A stretch of 23,767 nucleotides of DNA from positions 1-23,767 of the forward strand of contig JBMNQS010000029.1 of assembly GCA_050944255.1 (NCBI GenBank), in the 5' to 3' direction. Positions 6,904-14,927 of this stretch are shown here, one piece after another (the stretch's first letter is position 1; each line of letters begins with the position of its first letter). The translations under genes and the position numbers were made by a program. Source of the DNA: JBMNQS01 sp050944255. Its GTDB lineage: Bacteria > Bacillota > Clostridia > Christensenellales > Maliibacteriaceae. Below the pieces are notes generated by a model. The model was given only the letters and a program-made list of their open reading frames with translations. It was not told the DNA's origin and made no database searches.

Positions 6904-7680
6904 ATGGCAGGCGAAGTTTTTAATCGCTACGAGAACAAATACCTGCTCGATGAAAAAACCTTTGAAAAACTGCGGCGCAGGCTCTGCGATTACATGGAGC
7001 CTGACCGGCACAACAGGCAGCGCGGCGCCTATACAGTCGCCAACCTTTACTACGACACGGACGACAGCCACCTGATCCGCACGTCGCTTCAAAAACCGAA
7101 ATACAAGGAAAAGCTGCGGCTGCGTGCGTATGGGGTGCCCGACAAGGGCGAGCGCGTATACGCCGAGATCAAAAAGAAGGTCGCCGGCCTCGTGAATAAG
7201 CGCCGCAGCGCGCTGACGTTGAGCAGCGCCTACAGGTTTCTGGATACGGGCATTCTGCCGGCAGAGGAGCCCTGCCAGAATCGGCAGGTACTGCATGAGA
7301 TCGCCTACATTCGAAGCCGGCAGGCGCTTGCGCCCGCGCTCTATCTGGCCTATGACCGCGTGGCCTGTTTCGGGATTGGACAGCATGACCTGCGCGTATC
7401 CTTCGACACCAATATCCGCTCCAGGCGATGCGACCTGGCGCTGGAAGCGGGAGATTACGGAGAATCGCTTCTGGAGCAGGGGGTCTGGCTCATGGAGATC
7501 AAGGTGGCGCAAAGCATCCCCGTATGGCTGTGCCGCCTTCTGTCGGAATACGAGGTGTATGCCACGAGCTTTTCAAAATACGGCACGGAGTATCTGCGGA
7601 CGCTGGAAAGCGCCTGGCCGTCTCCCGCTCCACTGGACGTCCTTTCCGCAGGCCCCTACCCGCGGGCGGTCAATGCCTGA
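6904..7680 (+). CDS. VTC-domain (polyphosphate polymerase-like) protein
   Basis: A 258-aa protein of the VTC family, named for the tunnel-shaped catalytic domain of the eukaryotic polyphosphate polymerase VTC4. The signature basic and acidic motifs lining that tunnel are present: FNRYENKYLL at the start, KYKEKLRLRAYG (about 66-77), YAEIKKKVAGLVNKRR (about 86-101) and LMEIKV near residue 200. Bacterial members are soluble and of similar length. It may make or bind polyphosphate or another nucleotide-derived polymer, but this has not been shown for this subgroup. The ATG follows AAGGAG at good spacing. It forms an apparent operon with the DUF4956 membrane protein 24 bases downstream and the beta-helix lipoprotein, a set seen together in many Firmicutes. 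No strong promoter is visible between the upstream terminator and the gene. Confidence 0.88.
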   Translation: MAGEVFNRYENKYLLDEKTFEKLRRRLCDYMEPDRHNRQRGAYTVANLYYDTDDSHLIRTSLQKPKYKEKLRLRAYGVPDKGERVYAEIKKKVAGLVNKRRSALTLSSAYRFLDTGILPAEEPCQNRQVLHEIAYIRSRQALAPALYLAYDRVACFGIGQHDLRVSFDTNIRSRRCDLALEAGDYGESLLEQGVWLMEIKVAQSIPVWLCRLLSEYEVYATSFSKYGTEYLRTLESAWPSPAPLDVLSAGPYPRAVNA

Positions 7681-7704
7681 TGAATGCGTAAGGAGGAAAA
7701 TCGC

Positions 7705-8391
7705 ATGTTCGATTCCATTTTTGACAATACGGCTGCGGATGCGGCCATCAGCCTGCCCGGGCTTCTGCTGGCGCTGGGGGCGGCTCTCTGCATAGGTCTT
7801 CTGATCAGCCTTGTCTACATGAAAACCCGAAGAAACGCGCCCCCCTCCCAAAGTTTTGCGCTGACGCTGGTGATGCTCCCGGCGATTGTAACCGTCATTA
7901 TCCTGCTGGTCGGCAGCAATATCGCAAGGGCGTTTTCCCTCTCGGGCGCCTTCGCCATCATCAGGTTCCGAAGCGCGCCGGGCGACGCCAAGGACATTAC
8001 CTATGTGCTGTTCTGCATGGCCGTGGGCCTGGCGGCGGGAATGGGCTTCGTTCTGTATGCGGTGGTGATGGGCGTCATACTGTGCGCGGCCATGGCGCTT
8101 CTGGAGCTGCTGAAATATGGAAGGCCGAAAGGGACGAGCCAGATTTTGAAGATCACGATCCCGGAGAATCTGGATTACCAGCATGCCTTCGACAGCGTAA
8201 TGAATAAATATACATCAGTTTCAAAGCTCAATAAGGTCAAGACCACCAACCTTGGCAGCCTCTATGAGCTCGTTTACTCGGTGACGACAAAACAAGACAT
8301 CAGCGAGAAGGCCTTTATCGACGAATTGCGCTGTCGAAACGGAAATCTGAATATCACGCTGGTGCTGGACGCCACCCCAGACGAATTTTAA
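7705..8391 (+). CDS. DUF4956 family membrane protein
   Basis: This 228-aa protein has an N-terminal membrane part and a C-terminal cytoplasmic part. Hydrophobic helices lie at about residues 16-38 (LPGLLLALGAALCIGLLISL), 54-72 (LVMLPAIVTVIILLVG) and 98-130 (VLFCMAVGLAAGMGFVL onwards). The conserved loop SLSGAFAIIRFRSAPGDAKD is the hallmark of DUF4956 proteins. The soluble tail (about 140-228) looks like an alpha/beta domain. The function is unknown; family members sit beside VTC-domain genes, suggesting membrane anchoring or export for the VTC protein. I chose ATG 7705 because AAGGAGG lies about eight bases upstream; the frame extends seven codons further but overlaps that site. Confidence 0.88.
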   Translation: MFDSIFDNTAADAAISLPGLLLALGAALCIGLLISLVYMKTRRNAPPSQSFALTLVMLPAIVTVIILLVGSNIARAFSLSGAFAIIRFRSAPGDAKDITYVLFCMAVGLAAGMGFVLYAVVMGVILCAAMALLELLKYGRPKGTSQILKITIPENLDYQHAFDSVMNKYTSVSKLNKVKTTNLGSLYELVYSVTTKQDISEKAFIDELRCRNGNLNITLVLDATPDEF

Positions 8392-8418
8392 TTATAACGA
8401 AATGAAAGGGACATTCGT

Positions 8419-10275
8419 ATGAAAAGAAAGAATTTCTTGCGCCTCGGCGCACTAATGGCCGTGTGCGTCGTGGCTGCGGCAGGGTTTGCGGGATGTTTGG
8501 CCAACGCGGGAAAAGCCGGTGCCACATCGCTTGCCTCACAGGCCAATGAGGAACCGTCAAGTTCGGCCATACCCGAGTTTTCGGCCCAGTTCCAATCTGA
8601 CGACCTGGACGCCTCCTGGGACGACGCGTCGGCAACCGTCGTCAGCCTGACTGGCGCGGACATCACGATAAGCGGCGGCGGAGCGACGGCGGACGGCTCC
8701 GTCCTGCGCATTACGAAGGCAGGCACTTATGTTGTAAGCGGCACGCTTGCCGACGGCCAGATTCAAATTGCCGCTTCAGACGCCGATACCGTGCGGCTTG
8801 TGTTAAACGGCGCGGATATCACAAACCGCACAGGCGCGGCCATATACGCTTCCCGGTGCGGTAAGCTCGTGCTGATACTGGCTGACGGCACGGACAACAC
8901 GCTCACTGACGGCGGCGACAGCTACCAGTATACGGACAGCGCCGGCGAGGAGCCGAACGCGGCCCTGTTCTGCAAGGACGACCTGACGATCAACGGAAAC
9001 GGCGCCCTGACGGTAAACGCCGGGTTCCATAACGGCGTCACTTCAAAGGACGATCTCTTGATCGTCAGCGGCAATCTCACGGTGATTGCCGCCAATCACG
9101 GCCTGCGCGGCAACGATTCCGTGACGGTGCTCGGCGGCGCCCTTCATATTACGGCCGGGAACGACGGCATACAGACGAACAATACCGAGGATGCGGGCAA
9201 GGGATATATTCTGATAGAGGACGGGAGTGTCGCCATTGTCTCTGCCCACGACGGGATGCAGGCCGACCAGGCGCTGGCCATAAACGGCGGTGAATTTGAG
9301 ATCACTGCCGGCGGCGGCGCCTCCTCCTCCGCGGTCGTTTCCTCCGATACGGCCTCCGACAGCTTCAAGGGAATCAAATCGGCCGGGAGCATACAAATGA
9401 CCGGCGGGCACTTTGTAATCGACAGCTATGACGACAGCCTGCACGCAAACAGCAGCATTGCCATCGGCGGCGGGGAATTGATCCTGCGCACAGGCGACGA
9501 CGCCGTTCACGCCGACGGCGACCTCACCGTCAGCGGAGGGAAAATCACGGTGGAACAGTCGTATGAGGGGCTGGAAGCAAGCAACATCCACATTGCGGAC
9601 GGGACCATCGACATCGTGTCGTCGGACGACGGGCTCAACGCTGCGGGCGGAAGCGACGCAAACGGGGGCGGCGGCCGGTTTGGGCAGGATAATTTTTACG
9701 GGGGCGGCAATTACAGCATCCATATCGCAGGCGGGCAGATCACCCTTTTCGCCGGAGGGGACGGCATTGATTCCAACGGAACCATCACCGTCAGCGGCGG
9801 GACCGTCCTGTCCCTGATCGATTCGCGAGGCAACGGCGCCATGGATTGCGACGGAGCCTTCACCCTGACCGGGGGCACCGTCATCTACGGCGGCAGCGAG
9901 GCGGGCAGCACGCCGGGCGCGGACTCCACACAGAGCTATGTCTATGTCACCGGGGTACCGGCGGGAAGTGAAATCACCGTAAAAAACAATGGTACGACAC
10001 TGCTCGCGTTCACGCCGCCGGTGGATCTGCAAACCCTCGCGCTCTCTTCCCCGGATATTGTAAGCGGTGAAAGCTACGAAGTATACAGCGGTGAGAACCT
10101 GCTTGCATCCGTCACGGCGGGGACCGGAGGCGGCGGCATGGGCGGCATGGGCGGCATGGGGCCCGGCGCCGGCGGCGGAACGCGGCCTGGTGGCGGCATG
10201 CAGCCCGGTGGTGTCCAGCCTGACGAAATGCAGCCCGGTGAAATGCAGCCCGGCAATAGAAGGGGCGGCAACTGA
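8419..10275 (+). CDS. Cthe_2159-type beta-helix lipoprotein
   Basis: A 618-aa exported lipoprotein. The signal peptide MKRKNFLRLGALMAVCVV ends in a lipobox with Cys26 (GFAGC). From about residue 75 to 500 it consists of repeating short strands such as LTINGNGALTVNAG and LTVSGGKITVEQS with Asp/Asn-rich turns (HDGMQAD, DDAVHADGD). This is the right-handed parallel beta-helix of the Cthe_2159 family, whose founder binds plant cell-wall polysaccharides and calcium. The Asp-Asp-Gly turns could bind calcium. The C-terminus (about 570-618) is a low-complexity tail of Gly-Gly-Met and Met-Gln-Pro-Gly repeats. It is the last gene of the VTC/DUF4956 unit and is followed by a strong hairpin. Its role is probably at the cell surface in adhesion or glycan binding. 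Confidence 0.88.
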   Translation: MKRKNFLRLGALMAVCVVAAAGFAGCLANAGKAGATSLASQANEEPSSSAIPEFSAQFQSDDLDASWDDASATVVSLTGADITISGGGATADGSVLRITKAGTYVVSGTLADGQIQIAASDADTVRLVLNGADITNRTGAAIYASRCGKLVLILADGTDNTLTDGGDSYQYTDSAGEEPNAALFCKDDLTINGNGALTVNAGFHNGVTSKDDLLIVSGNLTVIAANHGLRGNDSVTVLGGALHITAGNDGIQTNNTEDAGKGYILIEDGSVAIVSAHDGMQADQALAINGGEFEITAGGGASSSAVVSSDTASDSFKGIKSAGSIQMTGGHFVIDSYDDSLHANSSIAIGGGELILRTGDDAVHADGDLTVSGGKITVEQSYEGLEASNIHIADGTIDIVSSDDGLNAAGGSDANGGGGRFGQDNFYGGGNYSIHIAGGQITLFAGGDGIDSNGTITVSGGTVLSLIDSRGNGAMDCDGAFTLTGGTVIYGGSEAGSTPGADSTQSYVYVTGVPAGSEITVKNNGTTLLAFTPPVDLQTLALSSPDIVSGESYEVYSGENLLASVTAGTGGGGMGGMGGMGPGAGGGTRPGGGMQPGGVQPDEMQPGEMQPGNRRGGN

Positions 10276-10368
10276 ACTTTATCGCTTGAAGGACATAATA
10301 TTTTACAAGACAGCGGTAATATGCCATGATCAAACGAATGCAGCGTAGCGGCTGCGGCGTTATGCGCA

Positions 10369-10411
10369 CTAAACCCTGAACGGATCTCCAATAGATCCGT
10401 TCAGGGTTTAG
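10369..10411 (+). terminator. Perfect 19-bp hairpin after the beta-helix gene
   Basis: Arms 10369-10387 and 10393-10411 are exactly complementary around a CCAAT loop. No T tract follows directly (only scattered T, then TTTTTT about 20 bases on), so it may act as a 3' RNA-stabilising stem or a non-canonical terminator. It is about 95 bases past the stop codon. Confidence 0.6.
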
Positions 10412-10645
10412 CTGTCTGTGTTTACAATTTTTTCCGCCCAGTCCGCAGCCGCGCGCGGGCATGGTCCGGCACCGGGTGCCGTATACCCCGGCCCCGTTTG
10501 GCCTGCGCTTGTGTCCGGCAGCGCCCGCGATAAAGAATGATCGCCGCGCGGCGGCCATCATACGGGCGAACCTTTTTTCAAACTATACTCCCCTGAACGG
10601 CCGGTGAGGGAGGCGCCTGCCTATAAAGATCAAGCGGTCCTTTTG
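10412..10645. other. GC-rich intergenic region between convergent genes
   Basis: No gene was found. The stretch has several short GC-rich inverted repeats, for example CGGCACC and GGTGCCG at 10467-10481 and the palindrome CGCCGCGCGGCG near 10541. The latter may help end the minus-strand membrane protein transcript, but no good T tract follows it. Confidence 0.4.
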
Positions 10646-11026
10646 TCAGCGGATCAGGGTGATTTTGCCGATGATCGGCATGGGCTGCATCTTACCGGCG
10701 GCGGCATTCACAATACCCAGTATACCCAGCGCGGATACCCCAAGGTACAGCAGCGTAAAAATAGTGCTGAATATGCCCAGTATACCCAGGCCGCCGTAGA
10801 ACAGGGCGGCTACGAATATGGCACTGAGGATGCTGTTGATGACGGCCAGCGCCGCGAACGCCAGCAGCAGCACCAGTCCCTGATTGGCGTGGTAGCGGGC
10901 AAACTTGCTGTCTTTTGCGGCCAATAGCGGCAGGAAAAAGATAAAGTACGCCAGTATAGCCATGACCTTATTCTGCTGGATGTCCTGCTGCAGGCCATCG
11001 TCCTGTGGAACATTTTGTTCTGACAT
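10646..11026 (-). CDS. Small DUF4870-like membrane protein
   Basis: A 126-aa protein with an acidic, glutamine-rich N-terminus (MSEQNVPQDDGLQQDIQQNK) and three or four hydrophobic helices: VMAILAYFIFFLPLLA (about 21-36), GLVLLLAFAALAVINSILSA (about 50-69), and two more between about 70 and 110. The pattern of a short hydrophilic head, a helix, KFARYHANQGL, then helices matches the DUF4870/Tic20-like group of unknown function. AAGGAGG lies about eight bases before ATG 11026. That ribosome binding site is formed by the last codons of a frameshifted upstream gene whose TAA is two bases before this ATG, implying translational coupling. A promoter candidate lies at 11307-11336. Confidence 0.8.
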   Translation of the reverse strand: MSEQNVPQDDGLQQDIQQNKVMAILAYFIFFLPLLAAKDSKFARYHANQGLVLLLAFAALAVINSILSAIFVAALFYGGLGILGIFSTIFTLLYLGVSALGILGIVNAAAGKMQPMPIIGKITLIR

Positions 11027-11028
11027 CG

Positions 11029-11267
11029 TTATTTCCTCCTTGATTTGATGATATTGTGGGTCACAGTTGTGCGGGAAAACTCGATGATCTTGGAAAACAG
11101 CTCTTCGTATTCCAGGGTCGCCTTAAAGGAGGCCCGAAGCATACCCAGCCTGTCGTGTTCATCCTGCCAGGGCTTTTGCCCTTCGTTTAATTTTTCCGCG
11201 AAGAGGCCAACTTCTCGTGTGGCATGGTCATCTCACCCCGCATGATATGCTCCGGTTCTAGCCTCAT
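11029..11267 (-). pseudogene. Small upstream gene, apparently frameshifted
   Basis: The reading frame ending at 11029 gives a protein-like 67-codon stretch: DDHATREVGLFAEKL, then NEGQKPWQDEHDRLG and so on to THNIIKSRRK. It is charged, helical and without membrane segments, but has no start codon before an upstream TGA. A neighbouring frame starting at ATG 11267 reads MRLEPEHIMRGEMTMPHEKL and hits a stop shortly after the two frames overlap. A single-base shift near 11215-11230 would join them into a protein of about 80 aa. The second ATG in that frame has a GGAG about six bases upstream. The joined gene would sit just before the DUF4870-like gene and share its promoter. I do not recognise the family. 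Confidence 0.45.
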
Positions 11268-11306
11268 CTTATAAATATTTTCTTACGTAAAGCGGTATTT
11301 ACAGCC

Positions 11307-11336
11307 ATCATAACACGTCTGATGATCGATATTCAA
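11307..11336 (-). promoter_or_regulatory. Promoter of the DUF4870-like unit
   Basis: Read on the minus strand, TTGAAT (11336-11331) and TATGAT (11312-11307) are 18 bases apart. The start of transcription would fall about 30 bases before ATG 11267. Confidence 0.5.
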
Positions 11337-11388
11337 GATCATATACGTATAAAAGCCGCCGTAAGGCAGAACTTGCTTTTGAAACGGA

Positions 11389-11418
11389 CGCAAGGCACTG
11401 AGTTTTCAGTGCCTTGCG
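11389..11418 (-). terminator. Hairpin ending the osmoprotectant transporter operon
   Basis: A perfect 13-bp stem (11389-11401 with 11406-11418) has a 4-base loop. It is about 45 bases beyond the stop of the binding-protein gene. The T tract on the minus strand is weak (TCCGTTTC). A second short stem, CGCCTTTAAGGCG near 11424, lies between it and the gene. Confidence 0.55.
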
Positions 11419-11463
11419 CTTATCGCCTTTAAGGCGTCTTCGTATTGAAATGAATCGTCCGCG

Positions 11464-12378
11464 TTAGGAGATCAGGCCCTTTGACTGCAGGAACTGCCTG
11501 GCCACATCATCCGGCGACTCCCCTTCGACGTCCACCGCGTAGGTCAGGTCGGTCATCTCCTCGTTGTTGCAGCTGTCGCCCAGCATGTTGAGCACCTCTT
11601 TGAGATTCGGGGCGATATCCTCAACGCGCTCAAACAGCTCTTGCCGTACCAGCAGAGCGCCGTTGTAATCCGGGAAGTAATTTTGATCGTCCTCCAGCAC
11701 TTTGAGCTGCGCCTTTTTATTCAGGCCGTCGGTGGTATACACCACCATCACGTCGATGTTGCCGCTTTCTACCGCCGCATATTTAAGGTTGACGTCAATT
11801 TGCCGGACCCCTTTGAAATTCAGGCCGTAGAAGGTGGAGAAGGGGCCGAATTTGGCGCTTCCCTCCTCGGTGAAAAAGTCGTGCTCCGCGCCGAACTCCA
11901 ACTGATCGGCAACCTGCGCCAGATCGCTGATGGTGTCCAGGTTGTACCGGTCGGCGATCTCCTGGGGCACGCCGATGGCATAAGTATTGTTCAGGCCGAT
12001 CATATCCAGCAGGTAGCAGTCCTCCGCCTCCATCATTTTTCTGTTGACGAAATCGTAAAGCCTCTCGCCCTCGGGTACATCCGAGGAATCAAGGTGCAAA
12101 AAGGTAGTCAGCAGGGTGCCGTCGTAGGAAACCATCAGGTCGCAATTGTCGGCGGTCAGTTCCCTGTAGATATTGATGCCCGACATCACGTCCCTGAACT
12201 CCACGGGAAGATCGGTATGTTCTTCCACCAGCAGTTTGACCATCCTGTAAAGCAGTTTCTGTTCGGAAAATGCGCCGTCGTATATTCTAAGTGCCGTTTC
12301 CTCCTTTTTTCCGCAAGCCGTGAAGGCAAAAAGCATGACGACGACAAGCAGGATTGCCCCTATTTTTTTGATTTTCAT
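11464..12378 (-). CDS. opuCC: Osmoprotectant ABC transporter substrate-binding lipoprotein
   Basis: A 304-aa lipoprotein of the OpuAC/ProX superfamily that captures glycine betaine, choline, carnitine or similar compatible solutes outside the membrane. The signal peptide MKIKKIGAILLVVVMLF ends with a lipobox at Cys22 (FTACGKK). The mature part has the OpuCC-type layout, with YRMVKLLVEEHTDLPVEF near the start and ELTADNCDLMVSYDGTLL; the latter region normally contributes to the ligand pocket. ATG 12378 was chosen because GGAAGGG is about eight bases upstream; an in-frame ATG eight codons earlier would disrupt the lipoprotein signal. It is the last gene of the four-gene operon, 27 bases after the second permease. 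Solute specificity cannot be read from sequence. Confidence 0.9.
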   Translation of the reverse strand: MKIKKIGAILLVVVMLFAFTACGKKEETALRIYDGAFSEQKLLYRMVKLLVEEHTDLPVEFRDVMSGINIYRELTADNCDLMVSYDGTLLTTFLHLDSSDVPEGERLYDFVNRKMMEAEDCYLLDMIGLNNTYAIGVPQEIADRYNLDTISDLAQVADQLEFGAEHDFFTEEGSAKFGPFSTFYGLNFKGVRQIDVNLKYAAVESGNIDVMVVYTTDGLNKKAQLKVLEDDQNYFPDYNGALLVRQELFERVEDIAPNLKEVLNMLGDSCNNEEMTDLTYAVDVEGESPDDVARQFLQSKGLIS

Positions 12379-12405
12379 TTCGAAACCCTTCCTTTCATCC
12401 ATAAA

Positions 12406-12993
12406 TTATTTATTGTGCAGACGCTTTTCGACCATGCCCATCACCGAGTCGAAAAGTACCGCTATGCCCATCAGGGAAGCCGTGCTGGAGAAGATCAGCC
12501 GCATGTTCTGTATGCGTATGCCATTATAGATCAAGCTGCCCAGTCCGCCCCCGCCCACGAACGCCGCGAAGACGGCCACCCCCACGGAGGTGACGGTGGC
12601 GATTCGGATGCCGGTAAAGATCAGCGGGAATGCGATGGGCATTTCCACATGGATCAGGCGGTAAAGGCGGGTCATCCCCATGCCTACGGCCGCCTCTTTA
12701 ATGGCGGGGTCCACCTCGTTGAGGCCCACGTAGGTGTTCTGCACCACTGGAAGCAGGGAATACAGTACCAGGCCTGTGATGATGGTATGCTTCCCCGCCC
12801 CCATAATCACCATGATCATACCGATGAGCGCCAGCGACGGAATGGTCTGCAAAATGGATACGCCGGTGAGGATAATCCTGCGCGCCCCCTTGAACAGGTA
12901 CGCGCACACGCCTATGGGGACGCCCGCCATAATAGTGAAGAGCACGGCAAAGAACACATAAAACAAGTGTTCCCCGATCACATGAAGGCTCAT
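12406..12993 (-). CDS. opuCD: Osmoprotectant ABC transporter permease (second)
   Basis: A 195-aa integral membrane permease of the BPD_transp_1 family. The cytoplasmic coupling loop has the EAA motif (IKEAAVGMGMTRLYRLIHVE), which contacts the ATPase, and about five hydrophobic helices surround it. The ATG overlaps the stop codon of the first permease (ATGA, 12990-12993), so the two are translationally coupled and should form a heterodimeric channel. It is slightly shorter than typical OpuCB/OpuCD proteins (about 210-230 aa), mostly through a short N-terminus. The CB or CD label is by position only, since the two permeases are homologous. Confidence 0.92.
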   Translation of the reverse strand: MSLHVIGEHLFYVFFAVLFTIMAGVPIGVCAYLFKGARRIILTGVSILQTIPSLALIGMIMVIMGAGKHTIITGLVLYSLLPVVQNTYVGLNEVDPAIKEAAVGMGMTRLYRLIHVEMPIAFPLIFTGIRIATVTSVGVAVFAAFVGGGGLGSLIYNGIRIQNMRLIFSSTASLMGIAVLFDSVMGMVEKRLHNK

Positions 12994-13631
12994 TTCACAT
13001 CCCTCCTTCGCAAAGGCTCGGGAATCAGCTTTTTATACAGCAGGTCCACCAATGCGCCAAGGCTCACCGCCATGACGGCCGCCGGTACCGCGCCTGCCAA
13101 AATCAGGGCATTGTTGTTGCTGTTTACGCCGGAGTAGATGAATTCGCCCAGTCCACCCAGCCCGATCATGGCCGCCAGGACCGACCAGCTTACAATATAT
13201 ATGGTGGACATCCGCAGCCCGCTGATAATGGACGGCAGCGCCAGAGGAAGCTCCACCTGGCAGAGCGACTGGAAAGAGGACATGCCGCAGCCCTTTGCCG
13301 CTTCCTTATACTCCTGGGAAACTTCCACGATACCCACATACGTGTTTTTCAGGATGGGAAAGACAGCGTAGATGGAAAGAGCGATGATCACCGTCTTGGC
13401 CACCATGCCAAGGTAGAGAAACAGTATGCCCAGAAATACGATGCCCGGGATTGTCTGGCAAACAGACAGGATGGGAATGATGACGCGTCCCAGTTTGGGG
13501 ATGCGCGACAGCGCCACCCCCAGCACCAGCGCCACCACAAAACCGATGGAGACGGAAGCCAGCACATACAGCAGATGCGTCCCGACGGCATTGAGCAGCC
13601 TTGTCCCGTACATGGAGAAAAAATTATTCAT
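12990..13631 (-). CDS. opuCB: Osmoprotectant ABC transporter permease (first)
   Basis: A 213-aa membrane permease, partner of the following gene. It has about five to six helices, the segment LSVCQTIPGIVFLGILFLYL typical of OpuCB-like proteins, and the EAA motif YKEAAKGCGMSSFQSLCQVE. Its ATG at 13631 lies inside the end of the ATPase gene (8-base overlap) and its stop overlaps the next permease start, so ATPase and both permeases are made in a tightly coupled order. This gene order (ATPase, permease, permease, binding protein) differs from the Bacillus opuC order, where the binding protein lies between the permeases. Confidence 0.92.
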   Translation of the reverse strand: MNNFFSMYGTRLLNAVGTHLLYVLASVSIGFVVALVLGVALSRIPKLGRVIIPILSVCQTIPGIVFLGILFLYLGMVAKTVIIALSIYAVFPILKNTYVGIVEVSQEYKEAAKGCGMSSFQSLCQVELPLALPSIISGLRMSTIYIVSWSVLAAMIGLGGLGEFIYSGVNSNNNALILAGAVPAAVMAVSLGALVDLLYKKLIPEPLRRRDVK

Positions 13632-14748
13632 TGCCTTCCCCCCATACCGCGTCGGCCAGCGCTCTTGCCATACTGGTTTTCGTTACGATGCCGGCGACGG
13701 TTTCATCTCTGTTTAAAACCACTACGTAGCTGCTGTTTCCCGACAGCAGTTTATCGAAGCACTGTTGCGCGCTTTCATCCACATAGGAAACGGTGGTTTC
13801 CCGCTCCACAAGAAACCCTATGTCTTTTAATTCCCGGCCGCTTTCATGAATGCTCTTGATGGAAACAATCCCCGCGTACGTCTCGTCGCGATTTTTTACA
13901 ATCAGGGTATCCACCTTGTGGCGCGCCATCAGCTTAAGCGATTCGCGGACGCCCCGGTCGATGTAGGCGCTGGTTATATTCGAGCGCATAAAATCGGCGG
14001 CAGTCAGCGGCAGCGTCCCGTTGACGGTCCCGCGTTTGCCCATAAAGCTGCGGATCAGGTCGTTGGCGGGATTGGAGAGCATCTCCTCCGGCGAGGCCAT
14101 CTGCAGGATTTTGCCCTGGTCCATGAAGATGATCTTGTCCGCCAGGCTCAGCGCCTCGTCCATATCGTGGGTAACAAAGACGATGGTCTTTTTCAGTTGC
14201 CTCTGCAGCCTGCCGATTTCCTCCTGCAAGACGCTGCGGGTCATGGGGTCAAGGGCGCCGAAGGGCTCGTCCATCAGGACGATGGGCGGCGAGGCCGCCA
14301 GCGCCCGCAGCACGCCGATGCGCTGCTGCTGCCCGCCGGAAAGCTGCGACGGGTACTTATGGGCAAACTCCTCATACGGCATATTGACAAGGGCCAGCAT
14401 ATCCCGGATGATTTCATCCCGTTTGACCTTGTCGTATTTGAGCAGCTTGGGCACAACGCTGATATTCTGCTCCACCGTCATGTTGGGAAACAGGCCGATC
14501 TGCTGGATCACGTACCCTATGCCTCGGCGCAGCTTAACGCGGTCAATGGTGGAAATGTCCTTGCCGCCGATATAGATGCTTCCTTGTTCCGGCTCGATAA
14601 GCCGGTTGATGGTTTTCAGCGTGGTGGTTTTTCCGCAGCCGCTGGGCCCGATCAGCACGGTAAATTCCTTGTCGCTGATTTCAAAGCTCAGGTCGTCGAG
14701 CACCAGCGTACTGCCGTAGCTCTTCTTTACATTTTCAAAGCGAATCAT
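13624..14748 (-). CDS. opuCA: Osmoprotectant ABC transporter ATPase with CBS domains
   Basis: A 374-aa ATPase that powers compatible-solute uptake. Residues 1-240 carry Walker A (IGPSGCGKTTT, about 33-43), the signature LSGGQQQRIGVLRAL and Walker B (PIVLMDEPFGALD) followed by the switch VTHDMDEAL. Residues about 255-370 form two CBS repeats (SAYIDRGVRESLKLMARHKVD and TTVSYVDESAQQCFDKLL). In related transporters tandem CBS domains sense ionic strength or bind c-di-AMP. The ATG at 14748 follows GGGGGGA at six bases. It is the first gene of the operon, has a near-consensus promoter, and lies downstream of a BusR-like regulator gene on the same strand. Confidence 0.94.
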   Translation of the reverse strand: MIRFENVKKSYGSTLVLDDLSFEISDKEFTVLIGPSGCGKTTTLKTINRLIEPEQGSIYIGGKDISTIDRVKLRRGIGYVIQQIGLFPNMTVEQNISVVPKLLKYDKVKRDEIIRDMLALVNMPYEEFAHKYPSQLSGGQQQRIGVLRALAASPPIVLMDEPFGALDPMTRSVLQEEIGRLQRQLKKTIVFVTHDMDEALSLADKIIFMDQGKILQMASPEEMLSNPANDLIRSFMGKRGTVNGTLPLTAADFMRSNITSAYIDRGVRESLKLMARHKVDTLIVKNRDETYAGIVSIKSIHESGRELKDIGFLVERETTVSYVDESAQQCFDKLLSGNSSYVVVLNRDETVAGIVTKTSMARALADAVWGEGNE

Positions 14749-14775
14749 ATATATTCCCCCCGCAGGATTCACCTG

Positions 14776-14810
14776 CCAACTTCATATATTATATGTAGGT
14801 TGTCAGTTGG
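14776..14810 (-). promoter_or_regulatory. Dyad in the opuC leader, candidate BusR operator
   Basis: CCAACT (14776-14781) and AGTTGG (14805-14810) are inverted repeats 23 bases apart. Between them is a near-palindromic AT core, CATATATTATATG (14783-14795). The element starts immediately downstream of the -10 box, where a bound repressor would block transcription. The wide spacing would suit a tetrameric regulator with two DNA-binding dimers, which is how BusR is known to bind. No sequence match to a known BusR box is claimed. Confidence 0.4.
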
Positions 14811-14839
14811 ATTTTAACAAAATACCCCCGATCTGTCAA
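14811..14839 (-). promoter_or_regulatory. Promoter of the opuC operon
   Basis: On the minus strand, a perfect -35 TTGACA (14839-14834) and TAAAAT (14816-14811) are 17 bases apart. A short inverted repeat, CCTGAG and CTCAGG (14840-14860), abuts the -35 box upstream and may be a further control site. Confidence 0.8.
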
Positions 14840-14927
14840 CCTGAGGCCTCCCGGCTCAGGGTCAAAACAGCCTGTCGGATTTGGTAAAGTTTTTGCGAAA
14901 ACGCGCGGCTGTCCGAGCAAATAAAAG

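Noticed and set aside
9043..10032. 329-codon open frame on the minus strand opposite the beta-helix lipoprotein
   Set aside because: The plus frame has a lipoprotein signal, a ribosome binding site and a recognisable repeat fold. The minus frame is an artefact of GC-rich third positions in a repetitive gene and has no motif.
11641..13137. 498-codon plus-strand open frame opposite the osmoprotectant transporter genes
   Set aside because: It crosses three well-supported minus-strand genes, and its His-rich composition is that of an antisense shadow.
13846..14817. 323-codon plus-strand open frame opposite opuCA
   Set aside because: The opposite strand is a clear ABC ATPase with CBS domains, so this is a shadow.
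14749..14840. c-di-AMP (ydaO-type) or other riboswitch before opuCA
   Set aside because: The leader after the promoter is only about 55 bases, too short for such a fold; a protein operator explains the dyad better.
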